Assembly (NCBI GenBank): GCA_018066865.1
Contig: JAGPVT010000020.1
Coordinates: 1-64,000, forward strand
Direction: 5' to 3'
Source of the DNA: Marinobacter sp.
GTDB taxonomy: Bacteria > Pseudomonadota > Gammaproteobacteria > Pseudomonadales > Oleiphilaceae
DNA length: 64,000 bases
How positions within the stretch are numbered: the first letter of the stretch is position 1; every line of letters begins with the position of its first letter. The notes beneath the pieces are model-generated. The model did no database searches. It was not told the DNA's origin and saw only the letters and a list, made by a program, of their open reading frames with translations. A program made the translations under genes and the position numbers. This document shows positions 51,754-61,074 of the stretch, piece after piece.

Positions 51754-52050
51754 TCAGTGGTTTGACTGTTCTCCGAGAGCGCTTTCAAGTTTGCTGTCCA
51801 TGGCTTTGAGCAGAGTGCTGGTGGCATCGGACATGGTATCCCGCTCAAGCAGTTCGTGGGTCATGTTCAGGGCCGCCATCACGGCAATACGCTCAGTTCC
51901 GAATACCTTGCCGCCTGTGCGTATTTCGCGCATCTTGCTATCCAGATGCCTGGCGGCACGCATGAGGGCTTCCTGTTCTTCTGCCGGGCAGGCGACCAGG
52001 TACTCCTTATCCAGAATTTTCACCTCAACGGTGGTGGATTGCTTGGACAT
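51754..52050 (-). CDS. zapA: Cell division protein ZapA
   Basis: A 98-residue protein that bundles FtsZ filaments at midcell. MSKQSTTVEVKILDKEYLVA is followed by the ACPAEEQEALMRAARHLDSK segment and a C-terminal coiled coil (AALNMTHELLERDTM onward). The ATG at 52050 shares one base with the TGA of the gene upstream. It precedes ssrS and ygfA, as in most gammaproteobacteria. Confidence 0.94.
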   Translation of the reverse strand: MSKQSTTVEVKILDKEYLVACPAEEQEALMRAARHLDSKMREIRTGGKVFGTERIAVMAALNMTHELLERDTMSDATSTLLKAMDSKLESALGEQSNH

Positions 52051-52256
52051 CAATGGTGCTCCAGCGCCCGAAGGCGGCCGATCATGGCTTCGATCTTGTT
52101 TTTGGCAAGATCATTTTTGTGCATAAGCTGGGCCCGTTCCCGGTTCCAGTCATCCTGCAACTGCCTGAAAGTTGCGTTGCTCTGCTCCAGTTTTTGGCAG
52201 TGTTCGATCAGCTTGTCCAGCTTGTCCGCTAATGCTTGTACTTCGGACTGTTCCAT
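52050..52256 (-). CDS. TIGR02449-type short coiled-coil protein (ZapB-like)
   Basis: A 68-residue, highly charged coiled-coil protein (ALADKLDKLIEHCQKLEQ and onward with regular hydrophobic heptads). Such proteins sit immediately upstream of zapA in Pseudomonas and Marinobacter-type genomes and resemble ZapB, which works with ZapA at the division ring; that role is inferred from position. The stop overlaps the zapA start by 1-3 bases. Confidence 0.83.
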   Translation of the reverse strand: MEQSEVQALADKLDKLIEHCQKLEQSNATFRQLQDDWNRERAQLMHKNDLAKNKIEAMIGRLRALEHH

Positions 52257-52380
52257 GACGTGCTCAGCATAGGTTGAAGATATTGCGACTAACTATAAGT
52301 GCGCGCGCCATAGCGGTCAATTTACAGGCGTGTCATGAGATGGCTACCCACTGTTATTTGGCTCTCGGGTGAGACCTGGA

Positions 52381-53655
52381 TCACATCTCACCGGGGCTCC
52401 CAAAGCCTTGTGAACGGCTCTGCCGCCAGGCGCTGAATGCCGGAACCAGTGCCGCCAGCAGGGCGGCCAGCGGCACGGATGTCAGTAGCGCCCATTCTTC
52501 AAGGTTCAACGGGCGCAATTGAATCTGAATTCCGTAATTCGTCAGCACCCAGGGGCCGAGCATTGAAATCGCGAATGCGCTCAACCCAAGCGAAATCAGG
52601 CAGGCTACCACGGCAAGGGCCAGGCACTCGATAAGATAGAGGCTCGCGATCAGGCCGGGAGACGCGCCTGTAGCGCGCAGAATCGCTATTTCGTGGGCTC
52701 GCTGGGTTTGCAGTGTTAGCAACACTGCGATTAGCCCGATCAGGCTGGTAATCACCACGAAACCGGTTATGCCGAGCAGTGCCTGTTCAAACTGGCTCAT
52801 CAGCCGCCACAGTTCGCTCAGGGCAACGCCCGGCAAAATGGCAGAAAGCGGCTCACCGGTGTACTGATTAAGATCGCGCTGTACGCGGAATGTCAGGATC
52901 TTACGATCCAGCCCGGCGAAAACAGCGGTAATCGCGCCGGGTGTGAATTCCCGGCCCTCGGCCTGCTCTGGTGTCAGTGTGCGGCCTGGTCTGGCAACGC
53001 CTGACTCCCAGCCTACATGCATCGCTTCCATGCCCTGCAGGCTGATATAGACCGCCTGATCCACGGGGGTGCCCGTGGCTTCAAGAATGCCTGTTACCGT
53101 GAAGGGGGTGTCTTTGTGGTTCGAGAAGCTGGTGCGCCCGCCGCCATGGGAAAGTACGATTTCATCGTCAATGCTATGGTTCAGGGTTCTGGCAACGCCT
53201 GCGCCCAGCACCACGTCGAAAACCCCGCTAAACCATTGACCCTTTGCCAATACCAGAGGTTGGCCCCGGCCAAACCGGAAATGCTCGCCAAAGCCTTTGT
53301 CTGTGCCTACAACCCGGAACCCTTTGTAACTGTCGCCCAGGGAAATGGGAATGAGCCAGTCAATGCGCGTGTCTTGTTTAAGCTCCTGAAAGGTCGACCA
53401 TCGGATGTTGTTGGTGGCGTCACCAATATGAAACACCGTATAAAGCAGCAAATTGAGCTGACCACTGCGGGCGCCGATGATCAGGTCGGTATCGCTGATG
53501 GTGCTGGTAAAGGACTGTTTCACTTCTGTGCGCAGGTATTGGATGCCGAGCAGCAAGGTGACGCTCAGGGTGAGGGTGAGGCACACCAGAGCCAAAACCT
53601 TGCGCCTGTGCCAGAGGCTTGCGGTTGCCAGTGATAATGCAAGATGAGCCTTCAT
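52381..53655 (-). CDS. FtsX/MacB-type ABC transporter permease
   Basis: A 424-residue permease: an N-terminal helix (LALVCLTLTLSVTLLLGIQY), a large periplasmic domain (~60-285), and three C-terminal helices of the FtsX group (ITGFVVITSLIGLIAVLLTL and following, with the motif HEIAILRATGASPGLIASLY). Its start overlaps the stop of the ATPase gene by 4 bases. In Pseudomonas aeruginosa the corresponding permease is encoded in the Zur-regulated PA4063-PA4066 set with DUF2796 and DUF3299 proteins, which are also neighbours here. Confidence 0.87.
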   Translation of the reverse strand: MKAHLALSLATASLWHRRKVLALVCLTLTLSVTLLLGIQYLRTEVKQSFTSTISDTDLIIGARSGQLNLLLYTVFHIGDATNNIRWSTFQELKQDTRIDWLIPISLGDSYKGFRVVGTDKGFGEHFRFGRGQPLVLAKGQWFSGVFDVVLGAGVARTLNHSIDDEIVLSHGGGRTSFSNHKDTPFTVTGILEATGTPVDQAVYISLQGMEAMHVGWESGVARPGRTLTPEQAEGREFTPGAITAVFAGLDRKILTFRVQRDLNQYTGEPLSAILPGVALSELWRLMSQFEQALLGITGFVVITSLIGLIAVLLTLQTQRAHEIAILRATGASPGLIASLYLIECLALAVVACLISLGLSAFAISMLGPWVLTNYGIQIQLRPLNLEEWALLTSVPLAALLAALVPAFSAWRQSRSQGFGSPGEM

Positions 53656-54368
53656 GCCGGTACCTGCCCGAGTTCAAGCTGATGGTGAAAGTGCCGGGCC
53701 AGAGAGCGGTCGTGGCTGACAAACAGCACGGAGGTGTTGCGCTCTTCAGCCATGGTCAGTAGAAGGTCGATGAAGCGGTCACGGTTGTCGCTGTCCAATG
53801 CGGATGTGGGCTCGTCTGCCAGAATAATCTCCGGGGCTCCGATCAGTGCCCGCGCAGCGGCAATGCGCTGCTGCTGGCCAATGCTGAGCCGGGTGACCTT
53901 GCGCTGCCAGTGGCTTTCAGGAATGGCGAGCGCCGTCAGTAGTTCGTGAGCTGCCAGCGTTGGCGTCTCGCCTGTGGCGGCCTTGCGACGTTGCGACAGC
54001 CTGCAGGGCAGGGTGACATTGGCCAAGGCTGTGAGGTAGGGCACCAGATTGAACTGCTGGAATATTACGCCGATGTGGTCCGCCCGGAAGCGGTCACGTT
54101 TGCCCGCACCAAGCTGGTGGATGTCGGTGCCCAGCAACCTGATCGTGCCTGTCGCTGGCGGAAGCATTCCGGCCAGCAGGCTCAGGAAGGTGCTTTTGCC
54201 AGTGCCGCTTGGGCCGTGAAGAAAAAGATGTTCACCCCGGGGCAGGCTGAGGTCAGGGAACGCGAGTGGCGGGTGTTGGCTGTCCCAGCAAAAGGTGAGA
54301 TTTTTGACTTCGAGTGCTGCAGGCACATATTCAGAGCTATGCGCACTGGATTCTGACTGGCTGTTCAT
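53652..54368 (-). CDS. LolD/MacB-type ABC transporter ATP-binding protein
   Basis: A 238-residue ABC ATPase. Walker A is GPSGTGKSTFLSLLAG near residue 55, the Q-loop is IGVIFQQFNLVPYLTA, the signature is RLSIGQQQRIAAARAL, Walker B is IILADEPTSALDSD, and the switch His is in FVSHDRSLA. It powers the FtsX-type permease encoded downstream. Divergent from the DUF3299 gene with 87 bases between. The first ~20 residues are polar and not part of the fold. Confidence 0.9.
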   Translation of the reverse strand: MNSQSESSAHSSEYVPAALEVKNLTFCWDSQHPPLAFPDLSLPRGEHLFLHGPSGTGKSTFLSLLAGMLPPATGTIRLLGTDIHQLGAGKRDRFRADHIGVIFQQFNLVPYLTALANVTLPCRLSQRRKAATGETPTLAAHELLTALAIPESHWQRKVTRLSIGQQQRIAAARALIGAPEIILADEPTSALDSDNRDRFIDLLLTMAEERNTSVLFVSHDRSLARHFHHQLELGQVPA

Positions 54369-54455
54369 GTTGATCGTTCTCTGCCCCGTGTATTATGTCT
54401 GGCTTACGTTCGCCGACGCGTGTCTGGCTGTTTGGCTTTCCGGAGAGCTTTGCTA

Positions 54456-54974
54456 ATGTTCCAATCTTTACGTTGCCCTGCCGGGGCGCTGCTGCCGGCC
54501 CTGTTGGTTTTCTTGCTGAGCCTTCCCATGCAGGCTTACTCGGAACCGCGCGAAATCGACTGGCTGGAGTTGATGCCCGCCGAGGATCTGGCCCTGCTGG
54601 AAAATATGCCAGAACTGGAGCATGAGGGCGATGGCCCACCTTTGCTGCCGGACGAAATCATGACCGGCCGGGTTGTTCCGGAGATGGCGAATGTCGCTGG
54701 CCGCATCCCCGGATTTGTGGTGCCCCTCAAAACAACCAAAGACATGCGCATTCTGGAGTTTTTCCTGGTGCCTTATTACGGCGCCTGCATCCACGTGCCG
54801 CCACCGCCTCCCAACCAGATCATTCATATCAAATACAAGCAGGGGTTCAAGCTCGAAGCTCTGTACGACCCCGTCTGGATTGAGGGGACGTTGGTGATTG
54901 ATCGCACGGAAACAGGCGTTGGTACATCTTCCTACTCCATGGTGGCGGAAGCGGTTGAACCCTATGAGGAATAG
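54456..54974 (+). CDS. DUF3299 family exported protein
   Basis: A 172-residue protein with a signal peptide (LLPALLVFLLSLPMQAYS). The DUF3299 core is seen in IPGFVVPLKTTKDMRILEFF, LVPYYGACIHVPPPPPNQII and VWIEGTLVIDRTETGVGTSS. The family is associated with zinc- or metal-responsive ABC operons; its molecular role is unknown. ATG 54456 has CGGAGAG upstream. It lies on the plus strand between minus-strand ABC and DUF2796 genes, an inverted arrangement compared with the collinear Pseudomonas operon. Confidence 0.83.
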   Translation: MFQSLRCPAGALLPALLVFLLSLPMQAYSEPREIDWLELMPAEDLALLENMPELEHEGDGPPLLPDEIMTGRVVPEMANVAGRIPGFVVPLKTTKDMRILEFFLVPYYGACIHVPPPPPNQIIHIKYKQGFKLEALYDPVWIEGTLVIDRTETGVGTSSYSMVAEAVEPYEE

Positions 54975-54976
54975 CC

Positions 54977-55519
54977 TCAGCGCCCGAACCTGAAAGAGCT
55001 CTCGCCTTGCCCCATGTGGGTTGCGCCCTGTCCATCCGGGCCGGCCCATGCGATATCGAGATGTTCGAGGGCTGGAAAGCGGACGGTGAGTGGCGTTGTC
55101 AGCGAGGCTGATTTAGCCAGCCCGGGGCAGGTCAGAATCTGGGTGACCGTTATATCGGCGTGCTGGTTCGGGTCGCCGTGACTGTGCCCGTCATGATCGT
55201 GACCGCCTGCAACCTCATGTTGAATCGTGGTGGCCTGTATCTGGCAGGTTGATTCCAGAGTGTTAACCAGTGGATTCTCGCCAAGCCAATTGGTAACGCG
55301 TTCTTCAATCTGGTGCTGCTCCGGCGTGCGCGGGTGGTGCTCGAATCCAAGCATATTTCCTGCTGGTGACATGAGCTGTATTTCAACCTGGTTATCGGCG
55401 AATGCAAGCTGCATTTCAGCATGGCCGTGTTGGTGCGAGCCGGGGTTCTCTGCTGCCATCACCCTTGTGCTGACAAGTGCCAAAGTGATGGGTAGTACGA
55501 GGTGTTTGTTTGAGAGCAT
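54977..55519 (-). CDS. DUF2796 (ZrgA-like) periplasmic zinc-associated protein
   Basis: A 180-residue protein with a signal peptide (LVLPITLALVSTRVMAAE). The mature protein begins with a His cluster (SHQHGHAEMQLAF) and has a His/Asp-rich loop GGHDHDGHSHGDPNQHAD, suited to bind zinc. Both are typical of DUF2796, which includes the Zur-regulated ZrgA/PA4063 proteins expressed in zinc shortage. A Zur-like palindrome lies 24 bases upstream of the start. An ATG four codons further upstream (55531) is an alternative start. Confidence 0.85.
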   Translation of the reverse strand: MLSNKHLVLPITLALVSTRVMAAENPGSHQHGHAEMQLAFADNQVEIQLMSPAGNMLGFEHHPRTPEQHQIEERVTNWLGENPLVNTLESTCQIQATTIQHEVAGGHDHDGHSHGDPNQHADITVTQILTCPGLAKSASLTTPLTVRFPALEHLDIAWAGPDGQGATHMGQGESSFRFGR

Positions 55520-55542
55520 GCCCGTGTCCATTGATGGGTAGT

Positions 55543-55560
55543 GATATGTTATAACATATT
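55543..55560. promoter_or_regulatory. Zur-like operator
   Basis: ATATGTTATAACATAT is a perfect 16-bp palindrome that matches the gammaproteobacterial Zur box core (GTTATAACAT with flanking A/T symmetry). It lies just upstream of the DUF2796 gene, whose homologues are zinc-repressed. The divergent ygfB gene begins 98 bases away and is probably not affected. Confidence 0.8.
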
Positions 55561-55657
55561 GTTCTCTCGTTCCCTGAAAATCAACCAGTCAGTGTCTTGC
55601 AGGCGCCTGAATGCTAGGATAGAGCCCTAACTCCACAACACAGGATTGTCTTGGTTC

Positions 55658-56257
55658 ATGTCAGAAACCGACACTGCCAGCGCGGCGCATGCCGCTGAAT
55701 TCGAGCGCTGGGCTAATGTTTTTACGGCCCACAAAGCGTTCAGCCATCCTTCCGAGCTGCATGGTGCCCTTTGTGGCCGACTGGCTGCTGGTTCCCGCAT
55801 TGAGGAAGATGAGTGGCTCGCCATGGTTTGCGAACACATGGGGTTGCCTGAAAGTGCCGCCGAGGAGGCCGATGACCTGTCCGCCTTCATGAACGAAGCG
55901 TACGAGCGGGCGCTGGTGTTTCTGAAGTCAGCGGATATGAGCTTCCATCCTCTGCTGCCTGACGATGATTATGCCATTGATCAACGCCTTGAAGCCCTGG
56001 TGGCCTGGATACGTGGTTTTCTCGAAGGCATGGCCCTGTCTGCCGGCGAGTCCCTGGGCGAGGCGCCGGACGAGATTCGCGAACTCATTGAAGACATGGT
56101 CGCGATCAGTCAGGTTTCTGAAGATCAGGAACAGGATCAGGAAAGTGAGCAGCAGTTGGTGGAGATAACCGAGTACATCCGGCTCGGGGCTTTGGCCGTA
56201 TTCACCGAATTCAATCCTCCGGAAAAGCCGGCGCCGCTAACGCCAACGCTGCACTGA
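55658..56257 (+). CDS. ygfB: YgfB/YecA (UPF0149) family protein
   Basis: A ~199-residue helical, acidic protein of the UPF0149 family (FTAHKAFSHPSELHGALCGRLA near the start, VAWIRGFLEGMALSAGESLG, EYIRLGALAVFTEF at the end). The biochemical role is unclear; in Pseudomonas it has been tied to ampC regulation. ATG 55658 is chosen; a TTG four codons earlier sits on the ribosome site. It heads the conserved ygfB-pepP-ubiH-ubiI run. Confidence 0.9.
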   Translation: MSETDTASAAHAAEFERWANVFTAHKAFSHPSELHGALCGRLAAGSRIEEDEWLAMVCEHMGLPESAAEEADDLSAFMNEAYERALVFLKSADMSFHPLLPDDDYAIDQRLEALVAWIRGFLEGMALSAGESLGEAPDEIRELIEDMVAISQVSEDQEQDQESEQQLVEITEYIRLGALAVFTEFNPPEKPAPLTPTLH

Positions 56258-56283
56258 TCATGCCACACATTGCGGGAGATTCT

Positions 56284-57603
56284 ATGCCGTCCATTATACC
56301 CGTCAAGGAATTCGCCGAGCGCCGTCGCAAACTGATGGAGCGCATGGCACCGGACAGTATTGCCATTATTCCGGCTGCACCGGAGCGTGTTCGTAACCGC
56401 GATGTGCTGCATCCGTTTCGTCAGGACAGCGACTTTCAGTACCTGACCGGTTTCGGTGAGCCCGAGGCAGTTTTGGCGCTCATTCCCGGTCGTGAACACG
56501 GTGAGTCGGTACTGTTCTGCAAAGAAAAGAATCCCGAAAAGGAACTGTGGGATGGATTTCTGGTGGGGCCCGAGGGTGCAATTGAGCGCTACGGCCTGGA
56601 TGACGCTTTTCCGGTGGCGGATATCGACGATATTCTGCCTGGCATGATCGAAGGGCGCAGCCGGGTGTATTACCCGCTGGGTAAAGATCAGGGGTTCGAT
56701 ACCCGGGTGATGGACTGGGTCAAGGTTATCCGCAGCAAGGTTAAAAGCGGTGCGCATCCGCCGGGCGAGTTTGTGGCGCTGGAGCATCTTTTACACGACC
56801 TCCGTCTTTTCAAAAGCGCTAACGAAATCAAGGCCATGGCCAAGGCCGGGCAGATCAGTGCAGAAGCCCATTGCCGTGCCATGAAGCGTGCCCGAAAGGG
56901 TGGTTACGAATACAACCTTGAGGCCGAGCTGATTCACACGTTTATGGATCACGGGGCCCGTTCCACGGCCTATCCGTCCATTGTTGGCGGCGGTGCCAAT
57001 GGCTGTATTCTGCATTACATCGAGAACACAGCGGCCCTGAACGACGGTGATCTGGTGCTCATCGATGCGGGTTGTGAGGTGGAATGCTACGCCTCTGACA
57101 TTACCCGCACCTTCCCGGTCAACGGCAAGTTCAGCCCTGAGCAACGGGCAGTCTACGAAGTGGTGTTGGAGGCTCAGTACGCGGCTATTGACGCAGTGCG
57201 CCCCGGCAATCACTGGAATCACCCCCACGAGGCAGCATTGAGAGTGCTGACTGGCGGCCTGATCGATCTGGGTATTTTGTCAGGCACGGTCGACGACGCC
57301 ATTGCCAGCGAAGCCTTCAAGCCGTTCTTCATGCACCGCACTGGTCACTGGCTGGGCCTGGATGTGCACGATGTGGGCGACTACAAGATTGGCGACGCAT
57401 GGCGGCTGCTTGAGCCGGGTATGGCGCTTACGGTTGAGCCTGGCCTTTATATCTCACCGGGTAATACCGATGTGGATGAAAAGTGGCGTGGTATCGGCAT
57501 TCGTATTGAAGACGACGTAGTCGTGACCCATGAGGGCCACCACGTGTTGACGAACGGCGTACCCAAGACCATTGAAGAGATTGAAGCCCTGATGGCGGGA
57601 TGA
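56284..57603 (+). CDS. pepP: Xaa-Pro aminopeptidase P
   Basis: A 439-residue metallopeptidase that removes the N-terminal residue before proline. The N-terminal creatinase-like domain includes FRQDSDFQYLTGFGEPEAVLAL. The C-terminal pita-bread domain has the dinuclear metal ligands: two Asp in LIDAGCEVECYASDITRTFP, His in HRTGHWLGLDVHD, Glu in LTVEPGLYI and Glu in IRIEDDVVVTHEGH. ATG 56284 has GGGAG upstream; an ATG 8 codons earlier is also in frame. Second gene of the ubi run. Confidence 0.95.
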   Translation: MPSIIPVKEFAERRRKLMERMAPDSIAIIPAAPERVRNRDVLHPFRQDSDFQYLTGFGEPEAVLALIPGREHGESVLFCKEKNPEKELWDGFLVGPEGAIERYGLDDAFPVADIDDILPGMIEGRSRVYYPLGKDQGFDTRVMDWVKVIRSKVKSGAHPPGEFVALEHLLHDLRLFKSANEIKAMAKAGQISAEAHCRAMKRARKGGYEYNLEAELIHTFMDHGARSTAYPSIVGGGANGCILHYIENTAALNDGDLVLIDAGCEVECYASDITRTFPVNGKFSPEQRAVYEVVLEAQYAAIDAVRPGNHWNHPHEAALRVLTGGLIDLGILSGTVDDAIASEAFKPFFMHRTGHWLGLDVHDVGDYKIGDAWRLLEPGMALTVEPGLYISPGNTDVDEKWRGIGIRIEDDVVVTHEGHHVLTNGVPKTIEEIEALMAG

Positions 57604-57607
57604 GCCT

Positions 57608-58906
57608 GTGAAACACTCCGATACCGATGTGATCATTGCCGGCGGTGGGCTGGCAGGCGCAACGCTGGCGCTGGCGCTGGCCAAGGTTGCTCCCGCATTG
57701 AGGGTAACCGTGGCCGAGGTTTTCCCGCTGTCTGCGGATGCCCTGCCGAATGCCTATCAGCCCAGTTATGACGCACGTTCCACTGCGTTAGCCTGGGGTT
57801 CGCGACTGATTTTTGAAGAGCTTGGGCTCTGGCAGCGGATATCGGAGCATGCGACGCCCATTCAGCAGATTCACGTGTCTGATCGGGGTCGTTTCGGCGC
57901 CACTCGCCTGAATGCCAAAGAGTATGAACAGCAAGCCTTGGGCTATGTGGTGGATAATCGCTGGATGGGCCTTTGCCTGGTGCGGGAGCTGCTCGAAACA
58001 AATGTCCAGTGGCAGGCGCCGGCTGAAGTCACGGATATGACGCCGTCCGAACAGGGTGTGAGCGTTACCCTGAAGGCCGGCGATGCGACCAGCACTCTAA
58101 CGGCGCAATGCCTGATTGTTGCAGACGGTGGCCGTTCCGGGTTGAGAGAAAAACTCGGCTTCCAGCCAAGCCACCGCAACTATGACCAGAACGCGCTGAT
58201 TGCCAACGTGTCCACCAGCGACAGCCATCAGTTCACTGCATTCGAGCGTTTTACCGACACCGGCCCCATGGCGATGTTGCCACACGGCTCACCCTCCCGG
58301 GCAGGACATCAATCCGCACTGGTATGGACGTTGAGCGACCAGGAGCTCGAAGCGGTTCTGGCATTGCCGGATAGCGATAAATGCCAGCGGCTCCAGGAGC
58401 GCTTTGGTTGGCGGCTGGGGCGGTTCACCCGGATAGGTGAGTGCAACCATTACCCCCTGACACTGACCACGGTAGATGAGCCAGTAAGGCCGGGTGTCGG
58501 GCTTGTAGGTAATGCTGCACATGCTTTGCACCCGGTTGCCGGACAGGGCTTCAATCTCGCACTGCGGGGCTTGATGACGTTGGTAGAGCAGTTCCGGTTG
58601 GCGGCTGAGCAAGGCCGGCCACCGGGAGACTTTCAGATTTTGCGCCGCTACCACCAGTTGCATCGCCCGGACCGGCAGCAAACCGTGCAGTTCTCCGATT
58701 CATTGATCCGTATCTTTGGTCAATCTCCAGCGCCAGTTGCAGCGGCGCGGGACGCCGGCTTGGTGGGCCTGGACTTGCTGCCCGGTGCCAAGCGCCTGTT
58801 TGCGCGCAACGCTATGGGCACTGGCGGGCGCCGTGCTGTTATCAACACGCCTGGATTAAATGAAAAGCCAAGTCACAATCAGCGCGAGATCCCGGAACAT
58901 GAGTGA
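57608..58906 (+). CDS. ubiH: 2-octaprenyl-6-methoxyphenol hydroxylase
   Basis: A 432-residue FAD monooxygenase of ubiquinone synthesis. The FAD motif VIIAGGGLAGATLALALA is at the N-terminus, followed by QIHVSDRGRFGATRL, LIVADGGRSGLREKLG and GLVGNAAHALHPVAGQGFNL (second FAD motif). Order after pepP and similarity to E. coli UbiH support the assignment over UbiI or UbiF. It starts with GTG 57608, 4 bases after pepP. The last residues overlap the next gene. Confidence 0.92.
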   Translation: MKHSDTDVIIAGGGLAGATLALALAKVAPALRVTVAEVFPLSADALPNAYQPSYDARSTALAWGSRLIFEELGLWQRISEHATPIQQIHVSDRGRFGATRLNAKEYEQQALGYVVDNRWMGLCLVRELLETNVQWQAPAEVTDMTPSEQGVSVTLKAGDATSTLTAQCLIVADGGRSGLREKLGFQPSHRNYDQNALIANVSTSDSHQFTAFERFTDTGPMAMLPHGSPSRAGHQSALVWTLSDQELEAVLALPDSDKCQRLQERFGWRLGRFTRIGECNHYPLTLTTVDEPVRPGVGLVGNAAHALHPVAGQGFNLALRGLMTLVEQFRLAAEQGRPPGDFQILRRYHQLHRPDRQQTVQFSDSLIRIFGQSPAPVAAARDAGLVGLDLLPGAKRLFARNAMGTGGRRAVINTPGLNEKPSHNQREIPEHE

Positions 58907-60122
58907 TGCCAAAGTGTTCGATATCCTCGTGGTCGGCGGCGGAATGACCGGCACAGCGCTCGCTCTTGGCTTGTCCCGCCAGGGCTGGCAGGTCGGGCTG
59001 ATCGAAGGCGGAGATCGCGACACTCTGCTGCAGGCTCCAGCTCCCGTTGAGGGCGTGGCGGATTTTGAGCCCCGCGTCAGCGCCATCTCTGTGGCCAGCC
59101 AGCAGTTGCTGGAAACCTTGGGCGCCTGGCAGGGTGTCGTGGCCGGTCGCCATTGCCCCTATCAAGGTATGACCGTGTGGGACGGAGACGGCACCGGACG
59201 TATCCATTTTGATGCGGCCGAATTGCAGGCCCGCGCCTTGGGTACGATTGTTGAAAACCGCAGCCTGGTCCGGGCCTTGTTCGAGGTTGTTGAAACCAGC
59301 GATGTTGAGCTGATTGATGGTGTGCAGGTTACCGGCTGTGCGCAGGCTGGTGACCAGCGCAGTATTGAGCTTGCGGATGGCCGCACACTGGTGGCCCGCC
59401 TCGTGATCGCGGCGGATGGTGCCAACTCCCGATTGCGGCAATGGGTAGGGTTGCCTACCCGTGAATGGGATTACGATCAGCAAGCGATTGTGTGCACCGT
59501 GCGCACGGCCCAAAGTCACAGATACACCGCCTGGCAGCGGTTTTCTCAAACCGGGCCGCTGGCGTTTTTGCCGCTGGCAACGGAAAGCGGTGATGAGCAC
59601 TTCTGCTCCATCGTATGGTCGCAGGATACCGAAGAAGCTCGCCGCCTGATGGCTCTGGATGATGCAACCTATACGGCTGAACTGGAACGGGCGATCGAAC
59701 GAGAACTCGGCGCCGTTGAAGCTGTGTCCCAGCGTTTTGCCTTCCCGCTCAGGCAGCGCCATGCCAAAGATTATATTGCTCCCGGTTTTGCGCTGGTGGG
59801 TGATGCCGCTCATACCATTCACCCGCTTGCGGGCCAGGGCGCTAACCTTGGGTACGGCGATGTCCGGGTTATGCTGGAGGAGTTGGCGAAAGCAAAAGGT
59901 ACCGGTTTGAGCCCCGCTCACGAATTGGTGCTGGCGCGCTATCAGCGCCGTCGCAAGGGCGAGAATTTGGCTATGATGGCTGCCATGGAAGGTTTCAAAC
60001 AATTGTTTGGGCGTGATGAGCTGCCGCTGAGATGGCTGAGAAATACCGGTATGCGTTGGCTTGACGGGCTTGGCCCGGTTAAAAACCGGATTGCTGCTGA
60101 GGCCATGGGCCTTATTCTTTAA
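58899..60122 (+). CDS. ubiI: UbiI-like FAD monooxygenase of ubiquinone synthesis
   Basis: A 407-residue flavin monooxygenase paralogous to Ubi[21 protein letters not shown] at the start, [20 protein letters not shown] in the middle, and [20 protein letters not shown] near residue 305. In E. coli the gene after ubiH is ubiI (visC), which hydroxylates C5 of the ring; order and sequence agree. ATG 58899 is selected because similarity starts there; an ATG 13 codons upstream lies within ubiH. It overlaps ubiH by 8 bases. Confidence 0.88.
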   Translation: MSDAKVFDILVVGGGMTGTALALGLSRQGWQVGLIEGGDRDTLLQAPAPVEGVADFEPRVSAISVASQQLLETLGAWQGVVAGRHCPYQGMTVWDGDGTGRIHFDAAELQARALGTIVENRSLVRALFEVVETSDVELIDGVQVTGCAQAGDQRSIELADGRTLVARLVIAADGANSRLRQWVGLPTREWDYDQQAIVCTVRTAQSHRYTAWQRFSQTGPLAFLPLATESGDEHFCSIVWSQDTEEARRLMALDDATYTAELERAIERELGAVEAVSQRFAFPLRQRHAKDYIAPGFALVGDAAHTIHPLAGQGANLGYGDVRVMLEELAKAKGTGLSPAHELVLARYQRRRKGENLAMMAAMEGFKQLFGRDELPLRWLRNTGMRWLDGLGPVKNRIAAEAMGLIL

Positions 60123-60151
60123 ACGGCCACCACAATAAAGGATATGCACTG

Positions 60152-61072
60152 ATGGCAGGAACCAGTCTGCTCATGCTCATCGACGACATTGCGACACTGC
60201 TCGACGATGTTTCCCTGATGACCAAAGCCGCAACAAAGAAAACAGCCGGTGTTCTCGGGGACGACCTCGCCCTGAACGCGCAACAGGTAACCGGTGTAAA
60301 GCCGGCCCGGGAGTTGCCTGTCGTCTGGGCGGTTGCCAAAGGCTCGATGGTGAACAAGGTGATTCTTGTGCCGGCCGCCGTCGCGATCAGTTTTTTTGTG
60401 CCCTGGCTGGTTACGCCGTTATTAATGCTCGGCGGTGCGTTCCTCTGCTTTGAAGGGGCTGAAAAACTGGCCCATAAATTTCTGCATGCAGAGGAAGATG
60501 AGCAGAACAAAAAGCAGCTGCGCGAGGCCCTGAAGCAGCCCGATGTCGATCTGAAAGTCCTGGAAAAACGAAAGATAAAAGGCGCTATCCGAACAGACTT
60601 CATCCTGTCTGCAGAGATTATAGCCATCACTCTCGGAGTGGTTGCGGCGGCGAGCATAGGGACGCAGTTTGCGGTGCTGTCGGTGGTGGCCGTGGCGGTT
60701 ACGGTGGTTGTCTACGGCCTGGTGGCCGGTATCGTGAAGCTGGATGACATAGGCCTCTATCTGAGCGAGAAAGACGGTGCGCTGGCTCAGCGGCTAGGCA
60801 ATGGCATTCTCTGGCTTGCCCCCTATCTTATGAAAATCTTATCCATTTTTGGCACTCTTGCCATGTTCCTGGTGGGCGGTGGCATTCTGGTGCATGGGAT
60901 ACCGCCGGTTTATAAGGCTATCGAACACTTTGCCGTGGATTTCGGTGGCCTGTCGGCCACACTGATTCCTATGCTGGCCAATGGCTTGTTCGGCCTGCTG
61001 TCGGGTGCGTTGCTGGTGGCGGTGCTTACGCCTGTACTGCGGATGTGGGAAGCGAGATCAAACGCTTCCTGA
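60152..61072 (+). CDS. DUF808 family inner-membrane protein
   Basis: A 306-residue membrane protein of the YedI/DUF808 group, recognised by the N-terminal [37 protein letters not shown], and the [11 protein letters not shown] segment. About seven hydrophobic helices are present. The function is unknown. It follows ubiI by 29 bases and ends 2 bases before the stop of the convergent rsmE. Confidence 0.87.
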   Translation: MAGTSLLMLIDDIATLLDDVSLMTKAATKKTAGVLGDDLALNAQQVTGVKPARELPVVWAVAKGSMVNKVILVPAAVAISFFVPWLVTPLLMLGGAFLCFEGAEKLAHKFLHAEEDEQNKKQLREALKQPDVDLKVLEKRKIKGAIRTDFILSAEIIAITLGVVAAASIGTQFAVLSVVAVAVTVVVYGLVAGIVKLDDIGLYLSEKDGALAQRLGNGILWLAPYLMKILSIFGTLAMFLVGGGILVHGIPPVYKAIEHFAVDFGGLSATLIPMLANGLFGLLSGALLVAVLTPVLRMWEARSNAS

Positions 61073-61074
61073 AT

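Noticed and set aside
54468-55049. 193-codon minus-strand frame across DUF3299 and the end of DUF2796
   Set aside because: Antisense to a gene with signal peptide and known domain; composition is not protein-like.
58842-60149. 435-codon open frame antisense to ubiI
   Set aside because: The plus-strand frame encodes a clear FAD monooxygenase with all motifs; the antisense product has no recognisable domains.
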